Notes: generated by a model from the letters alone, not told the origin. Shown: positions 1-11,457, numbered from the stretch's first letter. The stretch is DNA of 64,000 nt from Tetraselmis striata (GCA_006384855.1 VCJN01000317.1:47466-111465), one strand, 5' to 3'. A program made the numbers and translations.

Positions 1-694
1 ACTCGGTTGCGCGAGAGCGTTATGTGTGTGGATGACCACGGACCACCAACACTTGGCATGTGCCGCCTCCTAGCGATACACACACCTACCAGCCAAAATG
101 CCATTTTCCACAGCATTTTTCAAGGAATTTCATATTAATTAAAGTCCACGCCCCTACCGCGCCACCCCGCCCACGAAACGGTGCAACTGGCATTCCACCA
201 CGCGCCCCCATAGTAGAGCATTGCCCTACGCCAAGGGGGCCATCGAACGCCTCTCCTACGTGCGTTCGCCACAGAAACAGCAGCATTTTCACCCCAAAAC
301 TGCCCCCCACAGTGGCCAACTTGTCGTTGGGGTGTCACGTCGTGCCTATAGCGACATGCTTTCAGTGGCCTACACGCACGGTGTGTGCAACTTATGCCAA
401 GGGCCGTATTCACCGAGTTTGGTGCGACGAGTGCCGCTATTTCCATAGGTTTGGACGGTTGGCGCAACCCGCAACTTTCTAGCGCCAACGCATCATGCAA
501 TGATTTCGCTTTTTTCAAGGGCGCCCACAAATGGTCGTGTTGTCGCGCGGGTGGGTATAAAGCGCACAATAGGCGTTTGCCCGAACTATTCCCACTGTAG
601 TTGGCATGTATGCACATGCAGCCGGCGTTATCCTCGCCCATGCATGCGCTTTGCGATCTAAAATGCAAAACCCGGACTTATGTGGAGGGGTGTG
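1..694. repeat. Long tandem repeat, copy 1 (period 1,518 bp)
   Basis: This stretch recurs almost unchanged at 1519-2212. I noticed only a few substitutions, near 234-237 and 677. The window opens inside the unit, so the real repeat may extend further left. A 140-codon open frame (60-482) is conserved between the copies, but high identity alone explains that and it resembles no family I know. The array could be a long satellite or a recent segmental duplication. Confidence 0.9.
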
Positions 695-885
695 CGCCGC
701 ACCAAGCGCGCTCGACGAGGTCGCAAGAAGGCGTCCTGGGACAGTGAGCCCTTTCGAGCCCGTGGCTCGCATGCGCATGCGCCATAGGCATATGCAGCCA
801 GTAGGAACATTGGGATGATTCAAACACGCCGCGTCGGCCGTATATGGCCGAATGACATATGGCCAGCACACCCCTCCACATAAGT
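676..885. repeat. 19-bp inverted repeat bounding about 170 bp
   Basis: ACTTATGTGGAGGGGTGTG at 676-694 is repeated as its exact reverse complement at 867-885. A near copy with two mismatches sits at 2194-2212, where the second 1,518-bp unit stops matching the first. The arms could be the ends of a small insertion or a recombination point. No coding capacity was seen between them. Confidence 0.75.
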
Positions 886-1518
886 TTGGGGTCCCTTTTC
901 GGCAGTCTCAAGACTTCAGAAGTCTAGGGTACCTGAACGTAGGTTATATGAGATGAAACCCTGGAATCTCAGAGGGTTTTATAAGACCTGCATAACGAGT
1001 GGCTCAAACCGAAGCTTAAAGACCTTTGACTAGGGTGTCACGCTGCACTTGGTGCGTGGATGGCCGTCGCCTGCAACTGCACCAAAACCAGGGTCGGTAT
1101 CGCGCACACGCCGACGCGCGTGAATAGACAACCACACGGCGGGATGGCCATGAACGCGTGAGGAAACACATTGGTGAGGGGCTCGGGTGCATTTGGTTGG
1201 GGTGCAGCCGTGTGGGTGGCTGCTAGTACATGTCGCGTTGCGATACTGACATGGCATCAGTGTTGGCCACGCTCAGCAACACCCCCTCGGCTTTAAAACG
1301 CTATAACTTCTCAGGGTTTGCTCAGAAAAACTTTTTAAAAATACCACGCAATTCCTCGTTCAAATCTGCGTCAAAATCAGTCTTCCAATATCAAAAATCG
1401 ACTTTTGGGGCCCCGGGAAAAATCCCCAAAGATGATCATCCAAGTTGCCCCTCACTGCCTCATGTGCCCACCCATGTCGGGCGCGTGGCTTTGCGCCAAG
1501 TGCGTGTCTAAGCCCCAT
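695..1518. other. Unique part of the 1,518-bp unit
   Basis: This is the portion of the repeat unit seen only once in the window. It holds no recognisable gene. The segment just inside its left edge is bounded by a 19-bp inverted repeat (676-694 and 867-885), listed separately. Confidence 0.5.
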
Positions 1519-2212
1519 ACTCGGTTGCGCGAGAGCGTTATGTGTGTGGATGACCACGGACCACCAACACTTGGCATGTGCCGCCTCCTAGCGATACACA
1601 CACCTACCAGCCAAAATGCCATTTTCCACAGCATTTTTCAAGGAATTTCATATTAATTAAAGTCCACGCCCCTACCGCGCCACCCCGCCCACGAAACGGT
1701 GCAACTGGCATTCCACCACGCGCCCCCATAGTAGAGCATTGCCCTACGCCAAAGGGTCCATCGAACGCCTCTCCTACGTGCGTTCGCCACAGAAACAGCA
1801 GCATTTTCACCCCAAAACTGCCCCCCACAGTGGCCAACTTGTCGTTGGGGTGTCACGTCGTGCCTATAGCGACATGCTTTCAGTGGCCTACACGCACGGT
1901 GTGTGCAACTTATGCCAAGGGCCGTATTCACCGAGTTTGGTGCGACGAGTGCCGCTATTTCCATAGGTTTGGACGGTTGGCGCAACCCGCAACTTTCTAG
2001 CGCCAACGCATCATGCAATGATTTCGCTTTTTTCAAGGGCGCCCACAAATGGTCGTGTTGTCGCGCGGGTGGGTATAAAGCGCACAATAGGCGTTTGCCC
2101 GAACTATTCCCACTGTAGTTGGCATGTATGCACATGCAGCCGGCGTTATCCTCGCCCATGCATGCGCTTTGCGATCTAAAATGCAAAACCCGGACATATG
2201 TGGAGGGGTGTA
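1519..2212. repeat. Long tandem repeat, copy 2
   Basis: Second copy of 1-694, offset by 1,518 bp. Similarity ends at about 2212, exactly where the copy of the 19-bp inverted-repeat arm ends. Confidence 0.9.
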
Positions 2213-2908
2213 TGGGCGGGCCGACAGTAGCAGTGAATAAAACCGGCATAATTTTCAGACACTCCACAAACTGCGGACAGCTACATCCACGGTTTCTGAA
2301 AACGCTCGGTTATATGATGATAAATAAATAATCTTCGTCGTCCGGACAAAAACGGGCCGGCCCGCCAGAGGAGCAGGATGCTGATCGACTACAGCAGCTC
2401 GCGTACAGGTATAGCGACTATTCACTACACTTCAAAATCAATGGTAAGCGAACTGTCCGCCAAGGGTTTGGTGAGCATTTTTCGAGTATCAACGCATTAC
2501 GAAAACCCTCCAAGCTGGGGACGAGGGGTGACCTGCTGCCGGTGTTTAAAGTTAGTTCGGGGTGCGAAAACTACTGCTCAAATAGTAGATTCTAACGGAA
2601 ATATAAGCGATCTATGCCGAATTTGGACTTACGGGGTTTTTTGATGCTTTTACCGGGTAAGAGTTTGATATGTGCTTGCCCCACTGTGTAGAGCTAGTAG
2701 CGCGATAGCATATGAAGCGGTTGCCAAAAGGTGCGCATGCTCATCACAAAACAATTTGCCGCCTACACGATTACGTGCCTCGTGATAGGTGTAGCACTTG
2801 TGTAACGCTGATGTACGACGCGGGCATGCATTATGAGGGGTTGGAAGGCGCGATTCGGGATCACTCGCGGTACCATGTGAGCACATCTGGGCAGTCTATT
2901 GTCATGAG
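2213..2908. other. Intergenic; no gene recognised
   Basis: It contains an 88-codon open frame at 2378-2644 with no recognisable domain. A short inverted pair, GGCGGGCCG at 2216-2224 and CGGCCCGCC at 2357-2365, could be the ends of a MITE-sized insertion of about 150 bp, but this is weak. Confidence 0.35.
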
Positions 2909-3007
2909 GTAGCTTTTGATAGCCGTGCTCTATCAAAAGCGCGGAGGATCCGTGGATGACACACTGCGAGAGTGTATCGTATATATATCGTGAGAATATC
3001 TCCTCAC
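2909..3007. repeat. 99-bp three-hairpin module, copy 1
   Basis: The module holds three consecutive hairpins. The first is a perfect 11-bp stem (GCTTTTGATAG, 2912-2922, with 2930-2940) and a 7-nt loop. The second is built on ACACT/AGTGT. The third is GTGAG/CTCAC at the right end. It is repeated 306 bp downstream with a single change, which falls in the first loop. Confidence 0.85.
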
Positions 3008-3068
3008 AATCCATCCTCCGAAAGGTAAGTGTAACGGTTGGCGTTGTGAATTGGCCACGGTATGATGT

Positions 3069-3131
3069 GACACTGTTAGTTGGTCATATCATGGTTTTTC
3101 GTGATATGACACTGTTAGTTGGTCATATCAT
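3069..3131. repeat. Direct repeat, 24-bp unit with 39-bp period, with tRNA-like boxes nearby
   Basis: GACACTGTTAGTTGGTCATA begins the unit at 3069 and again at 3108. The second copy carries an A-box-like stretch (3114-3125). A B-box-like GGGATTCGATCC lies at 3172-3183, about 50 nt downstream, a spacing seen in tRNA genes and tRNA-derived SINEs. I could not fold a full cloverleaf, so I do not call a tRNA. Confidence 0.45.
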
Positions 3132-3214
3132 ATCGTATGTAATGCGTGACATCCGCAAACCGACCCACACCGGGATTCGATCCGTGGACTCCGCGCTTCA
3201 ATGACAGGAGGTAG

Positions 3215-3313
3215 GTAGCTTTTGATAGCCGCGCTCTATCAAAAGCGCGGAGGATCCGTGGATGACACACTGCGAGAGTGTATCGTATATATATCGTGAG
3301 AATATCTCCTCAC
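3215..3313. repeat. 99-bp three-hairpin module, copy 2
   Basis: Second copy of 2909-3007. The first hairpin is 3218-3246. Here an extra upstream sequence, CTCCGCGCTT at 3190-3199, can pair perfectly with AAGCGCGGAG at 3243-3252. That stem overlaps and would exclude the first hairpin. No function is known to me. Confidence 0.85.
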
Positions 3314-4143
3314 CTCTCTTGCTACAGAGCCATGCCAAAGACTCCTCATGTGTTGCGCGTAGGAATATTTTTTTGAATATTTGTGCTACTGTAAACTCGA
3401 TATGTGCGAAATTCGTGCCTCGTTTTTACATCCACAAACCCTACATACGCACCTCAATGTACACGGCCAGATCAATTGAATCTAAAATATGGAGGCTGTA
3501 GCCAGCACTCCTACCCAACATACCCCTATATTCGGATTGGCGCCACGCGCTTCCATTGCGCGTGAGCACAGAGCCTACCCAAGGTAGGGTTTGCCATTTA
3601 TTTTGAAGCTTAGCATAGTTAGCTACGACCAGGTATCATGTATCGCCCGTACAGGTACAGGTACAGGTATTCGCTAGTAGTTAGTCGCTACATGAGCTAG
3701 CTGCAAAAAGGCGATCAGGAAACCACCCGAAAAAAAGGCAATAAATATAATCCTCAAAAGGCAATAAATATAAGGGTGAGTCTCCCGTCGTCAGGGGCAA
3801 TCTGTGGTACCGGTGGATGAGGTAGCGACTATCCTATAAAGAATATATGACAGCACATGACTACGCAGATATCCCCGTATGGGTCGCTATTGAGGCGTGG
3901 CTAGGTGGCGATGCTGGCAACACAGGGCAGCTGACCAGCCCCCAACCACCGTACGAGTAGCAGTAAGGATTAGTTGCCGAAGGTGTTAACACTCGCATCA
4001 CGACTACCAGAGCTATTCGGTGCCGACCGCCACCACCCCCCAGACGCCCGGGTCCACCTCTCACCGAACAGTCGCCCAGGTGTGCTGTCTTACAAGTACG
4101 ACTGTGCACTCCAAATCCTGCGACTTCGGTAGCGCCCGGGACC
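3314..4143. other. Intergenic, upstream of the zinc transporter
   Basis: No gene recognised. A fragment at about 3691-3741 (ACATGAGCTAGCTGCAAAAA and the GGCGATCAGGAAACCACC following it) recurs at about 41943-41990. GTACAG repeats at 3649-3668 and duplicated GGCAATAAATATAA stretches at about 3740-3772 give the region a decayed-repeat look. The 5' untranslated region of the next gene must lie in the last few hundred bases, but I see no clear TATA box. Confidence 0.4.
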
Positions 4144-4241
4144 ATGGCCGATCGAACGGCGACGAGCAGCGAGCCGCTGCTTCCGGAGGTCGACAGCGCG
4201 ACGGTCGATCAGCGCCGTGCGCTGCTGCCCACGGGTATGTG

Positions 4242-4277
<36 letters not shown>

Positions 4278-7200
4278 ACCCCTCGGCGCTCTCCAACGCT
4301 CCGCTTCCTCCGCTGTTGTTGCTCCTCCTCTCTGTAACGCTGCGCCTCGCCGGAGCATTTGTTGCCAGCGTATCGTGTCTCGCCAGGGATAGGTGACCGA
4401 TCAGGCCGCTTGCCGTGCGGCTGTCTGATCCAGGATGGCGGTCCTGCTCGCTAAACGGCGGCGCTGGCAAGACGGCGGAGCAGGAGGCGGTATGCAGCGC
4501 CTTGCCTGCCCCCCCCCCCCCCCCCCCACCTGGTGTGTTACTTCATATGTAGACGCTTCGCAGGGCTGGGTGTCCCCATCACTCCACCAACTCTGCGGAA
4601 ACAATCATCCACCCACTCTGCGCAGGCGGCGCGCAAGCTTACGTTCGCCATCTGCCTCTGCTTGACCTTCATGGTTGTGGAGCTGGTGGGTGGGTGGCTG
4701 GCCAGCAGGTGCGGTGTGCCCCCCCCCCCCAACCCCCCTCTCCCGCTATCACTACCGCTCCCTCCCTTAACCCGTCACCCCCGGCTCTCCCCACCATCCC
4801 AGTAAATGAGTAAAATGGTGTGCGTCCCGGCTGCAGCCTGGCGATCATGTCGGATGCGGCGCACCTGCTGTCGGATGTTGGTGGCTTTGTGGTGTCACTC
4901 ATTGCATTGCGATTGGCCAAGCAGCAGAGCCCCGACATGACCTACGGGTGCGACCCGCGGAACCACGCATTTCCCCATTCTACCCTGGCTTTGCTACATA
5001 TAACTGCCACCCATGTTCCAATCCTCACTTCTCATTGATCCTTACCTCAGGTTCGCTCGGGCGGAGGTGCTGGGCGCGCTGATCTCGGTGGTCACCATAT
5101 GGATGGTGACCGGCATGCTGGTAGCGGAGGCTGTCAACCGCATCTTGAACCCAACGGATGTGGATGGCAAATGTTCGCACAGCTCCCTCGCTCGTTGCAC
5201 ATGCTGAGCTGCCTATCAGACCCCTGCCTGCAGGATGGCAATACCACAGCCCTCTTAGCGCGCAGGCTGGTCGCTGTCTTTGCTGCGCAGTGATGTTCAT
5301 CATCGCCACCATTGGCCTGGTTGTCAACCTGGCGCTGCTGTTGGTGCTGGGCGAGGAGGGCCACAGTCATGGACCGGGCGGGCATTCCCACAGTCACGAT
5401 CACGGCCATGGCCATGATCACGATCATGGAGATGAGCACGACCATGAGCATGGCAAGCAACCCCCACATACTCCATCTGCCTTCAATCCGCTCAACTTGG
5501 TCTCCAATGTCCCCGAGCTCCTTGCCTAGTTGTGAATGCCACTGTATGCATGTCAGACCATGCGAGGAAGTGACACAATGTGGGAAATCTGTCCCCATGT
5601 GCAGACGAGGAGCACGGCCATGGAGACGAGCACGAGCATGGACACAAACATGAAGATGGACACGAGCATGGCGGAGAGGGCGGCAACATGAACATCCGCA
5701 GCGCATGGCTTCACGCTGTGGGTGATCTGCTGCAGAACGCAGGCGTGATGGTTGCGGCAGCGCTCATCTGGTGGCGCCCCGAGTGGCAGCTGGCGGATCC
5801 GATCGCAACGCTGCTGTTCTCAGTGCTCATCATGTGGACCACCAAGGCACGGCCACTGGGCGGCAACCCCCTGTGGTGTCTGTCCGAGCAGCACGTGTGT
5901 TTAAACGTGTATGTATGTGAGTGGGAGAGGAGGGAGAAGAAAAGGGGGGGGGGGGGGGGGGCCTGCCTTTGTAGGCGACGCATCTATTGGTGCTGATGCC
6001 CTTTTGCTCACCCGTAATATAGGCATTCAGTTGGGGTAGCACACAACCTACCTAAAAAATTTGCTCTAGTTTTGTCTAGTTCGATCTCTTGACAGGTTGG
6101 CCAAAGTTCTTATTCGCACTGATCCTATTACTTCGCCGGCACCCGTAGTCAGATTGCAGCAGCAATAGGAGCACCAAGGTAGACCTGCTAAGCATTAAGG
6201 CGGTGCCACCCCCCAGAGTTTTGAGGTCTATTTGCCTGCATATGTTGCCTGCATGACATTCCGTACATTCTCAGGTGGCCATCCTTTAGATGGCACCCCG
6301 TGAATGTGGGTGCCATCTAGATATGGTCACACTCCATCCATCCATCTAGATGGATGGACCGTTAAAGTCGGATGGTTGCAGTCCCGTATTGTGTTGGAGA
6401 TGAACACAATACGAACATGTAACATATGTTCGAGATGAACACATGTAACAGTCAGATGGTTACAGTCCCGTATTGCGGCTGTTGTGTCATCACTGTATGC
6501 GCGCTATATTTTGAGCGCGGCATGCGCCGTGATGCGTACAGTGGCGCGCAGAGACCGGCGGAGCCCCCCCCCCCCCCCCTCCAGTCCCATACAGTAAGAA
6601 GCTGTACGATTAGGCGTGTTGCAGATGAGGATTACATGTGGGTCGTTCGCCAAGAGCGGGCTAAAATAAGATACTGCCATACTATCAGACGGCATACTGA
6701 TACCGGTGCGCATTGCCAGTGCTATAATCGCGAGCAACTACGTATATACATAGTTGCTGTGATCATAATAAGTACCGGACACCTGCCAGAGTGCTGGACA
6801 GCATATCATTTATATTATAATAGAACAATATATTAATATTATTATAGGATAATACCAATATACTATCATGATAGCCTATCATCAATAACATCGGCACATG
6901 ACACTGACTGCGGACCAGTATCGTGGATTCGCCACGACGATTTATGAACTGATGTCGAAGCATGTCCAGGATCTTCAGTTAGGGGATGGTGCGTAATGGT
7001 ATGTTATAGTACATGACAGTACGTTTGCCGACATGGCGCTTATATAATCAATGGAGGGGGGGGGGGGGGGGATATTAAGTGCTTTCGCAGCATGTGTCTG
7101 AGCGGATTGTGGCTCTGTGCGGGCCTGGGCAGCCGCTTAGAACTGCACGGCGACGTCCTGACAGTAAATCTGTGCGCAGGGGCTGATTATGGACATTATC

Positions 7201-7555
7201 AACATCCTGATGCAACGGGTGCCTAGCGGCCTGGACCCTGCGGAGCTTGCGTCCGACCTTGCAAAGGTGTGCACTTGAGAACGCAAGTTGGCCGAGTGTA
7301 TTTGCGCCGTCAATGGGGCCCGTGAATGGAGTTGGCCGTGAGGTACCTGAGCAGTGCCTGTTCCGACTGCCCCTGCAGATGGAGGGCGTGAAACGCGTGC
7401 ACGACATGCACCTCTGGTCACTCACCACAGGGGTCCCCATCATGAGCGTGCACATCGACATCGAGTCCGGGTTCGACTGCATCGCCGTCACGCAGCAAGC
7501 TGTGGCTCACCTCAAAGCGAAGGGCATTGGTCACACAACCATCCAGTCGCACTAG
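4144..7555 (+). CDS. Zinc transporter of the cation diffusion facilitator family (ZnT/MTP-like)
   Basis: Proton-coupled Zn2+ efflux carrier that moves zinc out of the cytosol, usually into the vacuole or secretory vesicles. Proposed exons: 4144-4234, 4434-4489, 4626-4708, 4837-4947, 5051-5172, 5291-5452, 5605-5846, 7180-7266 and 7379-7555. They sum to 1,131 nt in an unbroken frame (376 aa), and the ATG has an ACCATGG context. TM2 carries HLLSD (H86, D90) and TM5 carries HAVGD (H245, D249), the HDHD site typical of zinc-selective members. A His/Asp/Glu-rich cytosolic loop (about 176-235) lies between TM4 and TM5. The C-terminal domain has the family's GVxxVHDxHLW-type motif. Length is normal for MTP1/ZnT2-like proteins. 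Exon 2 (56 nt) was chosen because it alone restores phase. Introns 6 and 7 need GC donors and intron 5 has an unusual GTTCGC donor. Using a GT at 5863 for intron 7 would add 16 residues to a conserved region. Plastid or vacuole location is not decided by sequence. Confidence 0.88.
4244..4730 (+). repeat. Poly(C) tracts in introns 1-3 of the zinc transporter
   Basis: Three runs of C on the sense strand: 34 C at 4244-4277, 19 C at 4509-4527 and 12 C at 4719-4730. They start 9, 19 and 10 nt after the respective 5' splice sites (4235, 4490, 4709). Confidence 0.85.
6287..6475. repeat. Hairpins and short duplication in intron 7 of the zinc transporter
   Basis: A perfect 12-bp hairpin (TAGATGGCACCC 6287-6298 with 6308-6319, 9-nt loop) is followed by the palindrome TCCATCCATCTAGATGGATGGA. 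Then comes an 83-bp-spaced duplication of a GATGGTTRCAGTCCCGTATT motif (about 6371 and 6454). The 1.3-kb intron also has poly(G) at about 5945-5961 and 7057-7071 and poly(C) at about 6566-6580. These look like insertion remnants rather than regulatory elements. Confidence 0.6.
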
Positions 7556-7725
7556 GCACAGCTGCTGGCTGCTGTTGACTATTATCCAAGTCTTGCGTCG
7601 ATGGTTTGGCGGGACACCGACCCCGTTTCAACTTGATTTAATTGCTGCCCTCGTCTGGTAGCAACGAACGTGTGTACATTCTTGGCTTCTGGTTGCACCA
7701 GCTGCATTATTTTGTTATGGATTGC

Positions 7726-7730
7726 TGTAA
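7726..7730 (+). terminator. TGTAA poly(A) signal of the zinc transporter
   Basis: TGTAA, the canonical green-algal polyadenylation signal, lies 171 nt after the stop codon. Confidence 0.6.
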
Positions 7731-9832
7731 ATGTCCAGTGCAAGAAATAAAGAGCAGCATAGCCAACGCCAAGCGGGGCAATATCTCGAAATGGAGGAGC
7801 ATGCATGCCTTCAATCACCCTGTCAGCAGTGATTGGCACTGGCTGCTTGAACAACAGAGTCATAACAGTGTCTCCGCAGCCCAGCCAGAGCATGCCAGGG
7901 GCGAAAATCAGTCATGACAAAATAGACGGAAGTACCAAAAGACTATTCGACATTAAGATGCCCTGCTTGACTGCCAGCATCAGCCAGGGGCAACAGCTCG
8001 ATGGTGCACGTTGTGCGCCACCAGCCTGCCACTACAGCCACCGTATGCTTGCAATGCACATGACGTACGGTACATCACTCCTGGGAAAAGTATGCACATC
8101 TGCAATCTGCATTATTTACCGTTGTCATTAGTCCGGCATCTTGTTTTTTCTTAATTTTTTGATCTTGTTTTTTCTTTTCTTTTCTTATTTTGATTGCCGG
8201 ACCTTTATCCAAATAAACTGGCGAGTTCATAATTTCAAAAATAGATCGGTGTTCAGTGTAAACTGTAAAGCTGCTTTTTGGTATTAATTAGCGGTAATGA
8301 AGTCATTGCATATAACGAAGGACTACCACCGCCCGACAGTGAAGTTGATATTGCTATTATGAGCCAGTCCCTCGACTCGCCATATATAGCAACTAATTAC
8401 TATAATACTATTGATATAATAATGGCTTGGCAATGAACACACGCTGCTAGTAATATACTGTTTCACGGTGACAAACTGACAACTACCGAATGTAAAATTG
8501 AAAATTCATATGTATCGGTATCAGTTATGGCCAATTTCTAGATCCTGAAGTACCGCGTCGCTCCTGTTGTATTAAGAGACGTGAGTTGGAAAAAACGTTC
8601 AATGAGAAAAAGCAATCTTCAGAATTTCAATGAACTTTCATCCGCATGACAGTTTGACAGTGGCCCCTGTGTTGGAGAACGTCCCACCCTGTCTTGCTTA
8701 TTGCATACAACGTACATTATCAACATCACAGAGGGCAAACCGAGGGCCACTCATATACGCATAATGACGAGCTGGCGAGTCTAAGCATTTGAATAATGCG
8801 TCGTCTAATCCTTACATGCATTCGTGCGCCGATAAGTATGCTGCCGTGGCAGCGCGCCCGCCCGCGCCGCCTGCCTTGCGCTTGGCGATAAATCTTTGGG
8901 AAAAAAATAGCTTAGTTAGTGTCCGCGTCATCTGTTAATTGAATATCGCCCGCCTTAACATGATATTTTTGAAGTGTTTTTGAAGTTATATTGAAAACAT
9001 ATCGAGAACATTTTCATGTTCATTGAAAACGCCTCGTAGGACCAGTAGGATGGGAGTGGAGGGTGGGTGTTGCGCAAGGAACAGCAGAAGGGATGGACTG
9101 TGCCAAGTCCGTGTCCCGCCTAAATAGCCGATGCTGTCGAAGGGTCTAGAGCTGCTGCCACCAACCCCCCGGTGCCGGGGATGCCAGTGGCCGTTTTACG
9201 GATACGGCGCACAACGATTGCTATATGCACATCCTGGCGCCGATTGCACAAGGCCGACTAGAGGGTTGGCATCGCTAAATGACTGGGGCATCACTGGGTT
9301 GTCGTTTCCTAGTAGCGACTAATTTAACCTCAGTCTGTATTCTAAAGCAATATGAATGAATTCTAGACGAGTCGTCCGCGCGGGCGCCGCTGGCCGCTGA
9401 GCTGCCGTGTACTGCTCATCAGCATTGACAACGCCGCCCAAGTCATCACCATTAATATTCATCACGCGCCGGTTTACGCGCGGTCTTGTGGATGCGCCAC
9501 GTCGCCATGCGACCGACTCTCCCCGTCGCAGCAATACTGCTTCTTAACTACTAGCCGCCCTCATCCGCTAAATCCTGCCGCTCGATAATGGATATCATAA
9601 TTGGGTCATATCAGTTATGAAACTTATTCACGGAAACATCACACTGTTAACACGAATATTCAAGGTACACATTTTCTAGGACGCTTTCCCGAGCAGCAGC
9701 GCCCGCCGCGCCGCCACGCATTCCGGCTGCACCGTCGGCTCCATCCATCCGCCGTCCTGCCCAGCAGCCCAGCAGCCCCCGCACCCCAACCTCCACCCCC
9801 CGCCCCACCAGCACCCCCATCAGGAACTAACC
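7731..9832. other. AT-richer intergenic region
   Basis: No gene recognised on either strand. 8130-9060 is distinctly AT-rich compared with the exons, with poly(T/C) stretches near 8150-8190. The last 150-200 bp before 9833 turn C-rich and are probably the 5' untranslated region of the L1 gene. Confidence 0.5.
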
Positions 9833-11457
9833 ATGCTGGCTGAGCTCTCCATCTCCCAGCGGGCTCCAATGCTGGCCGCCCGCCCCGCTCTGTCGGTCCG
9901 GCCGGCGGCGGCCCCTCGCGCCGTCGGCCTGCGCCTGGCCGCCCCAATGCAGCCCTCCCGCCGCGCTGCCGCCGCGCCGCTGCGCGCCGCCGCCGTGGAC
10001 ATGGACGCGCTGGAGGCCGCTGCCGTTTCCGCCGCGGATGAGGAAGAGGGCACTATGATGCCCTCCGGGCCTACCCCCGCCGTGAAGAAGTTCAGCCGCC
10101 GCTACAAGGTACACTCCCCTCCGGGGTCCGTCTGTCCCAAGCTGCCGCCACCTCAATGAGCGGAACAAGCGGAACCGTTCCTGCTGCTGCTGCTGCTGTT
10201 GCTGCGCCTGTCCCTTCCCCTACAGTTCCCCACTTTAAGCGCTATGCACCTTCGCACCATTCAATGGCAGCAGTGGCACAGGCGTGGGCGAGCGCATGGG
10301 TTGGAGTGGTACCTCAATGCGGTCACACAGTAACACTAAGCTGACAGCTCATCGTTGTGGGTGGGGCTGGACACTCGGCGGGCGGCGCTGGAGCGCGGGC
10401 CGACAAACTAAGGGGGTCTGGCGTCCTGCAGGACATGGCTGCGCGCGTGCCAGGTAAGGAGGAGCAGTCCCCCGACCGCGCTGTAGCGCTTGCGCTGGAG
10501 ACCGCCAGCCTCAAGTTCACTGAGACGGTGGAGTTCCACGCTAAGCTGAACATCGACACGAAGTACGCGGACCAGCAGCTGCGCGCGACCGTGGTGCTGC
10601 CTGCCGGCACAGGCAAGACGCTCAAGGTGGCGGTGCTTACCAACGGGGAGAAGCAGCAGGAGGCCAAGGATGCGGGCGCTGACTACGTCGGCGATGAGGA
10701 CCTCATCGAGCAGATCGCCAACGGCATGATGGACTTTGACAAGCTGGTCGCCACCCCCGACATGATGCCCAAGGTTGCCAAGCTGGGCCGTGCCCTCGGA
10801 CCCCGCGGCCTCATGCCCAACCCGAAGGCTGGCACTGTCACCACCAACATCGCGGAGGTGAGCCCCCCCCCCCCCCCCCCCCCTCGATGCCCCCCAGTTC
10901 CCAAGCTACCAACCCTTATTTCGTGTCTTCCTTGCACATCCGTGCTAAACCATGAGGCATGATTTGTTTAATGCCTTGCGAATGTCCGGCTTTTTTCCCC
11001 AACAGGCTGTGAAGGAGTTCAAGGGGGGCAAGGTCGAGTACCGCGCTGACAAGCAGGGGAACGTGCACATCGGGATTGGCAAGAGCGACTTCAGCGCCAA
11101 GCAGATCATGGAGAACCTGAAGGCTGTGCAGGTCCCCCCCTCCCCCTTCCTCCCTCCTGCCCACTCCACTCTTCCGGCACACTTTAAATACACAACAAAT
11201 ATTTCCCGTTGTGCTACGTGCGGCGTGTGCCAGCAGAGGCGCCACACCTGCTGTCACAGCCACCAGGCGTAGAGGAACTCTCTTCTCTTCCTGTGACTAA
11301 CCGATACCTTACCTGGCCGCTGCAGGACTCCATTGACATGAACAAGCCCTCTGGCGTGAAGGGTGTGTTTTGGAAGTCTGTCACCCTTTGCACCACCATG
11401 GGACCCGGCATCCGCGTAAGCTACAACGGCCTGCGGGACCTGAAGCTGAACGAGTGA
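9833..11457 (+). CDS. PRPL1: Plastid ribosomal protein L1 (uL1c), nuclear-encoded
   Basis: L1 protein of the large subunit of the chloroplast ribosome. It binds 23S rRNA at the L1 stalk and helps release deacylated tRNA. Exons: 9833-10108, 10432-10857, 11006-11131 and 11326-11457, all joined in phase 0 (960 nt, 319 aa). Exon 1 encodes a transit peptide rich in Ala, Arg, Ser and Pro, followed by an acidic linker and the start of the mature protein (VKKFSRRYK). Exon 2 carries the L1 signature [16 protein letters not shown] (about residues 214-229). Exons 3 and 4 complete the RNA-binding domain ([16 protein letters not shown] and the C-terminal GxRV strand). The plastid rather than mitochondrial assignment rests on the presequence and the cyanobacterial-type sequence. 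Intron 2 has 21 C starting 5 nt after its donor. The start is the first ATG in a CAACCATG-like context. Confidence 0.93.

Noticed and set aside
60..482. 140-codon frame conserved between the two 1,518-bp units (also 1578-2000)
   Set aside because: The copies are nearly identical at DNA level in all frames, so conservation carries no coding information, and the protein resembles nothing.
2940..3007. Hammerhead-type ribozyme in the repeated module
   Set aside because: No CTGANGA...GAAA core arrangement was found around the hairpins.
3112..3183. tRNA gene
   Set aside because: A- and B-box-like sequences have plausible spacing, but acceptor, anticodon and T stems do not pair convincingly.
5453..5529. 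Continuation of zinc transporter exon 6 to the TAG at 5527 as the true gene end
   Set aside because: Downstream exons encode the remaining transmembrane segments and cytosolic domain in a consistent frame.
7582..7893. 103-codon minus-strand frame downstream of the zinc transporter
   Set aside because: Lies largely in the presumed 3' untranslated region, has no recognisable domain, and shows no sign of splicing or a good start.
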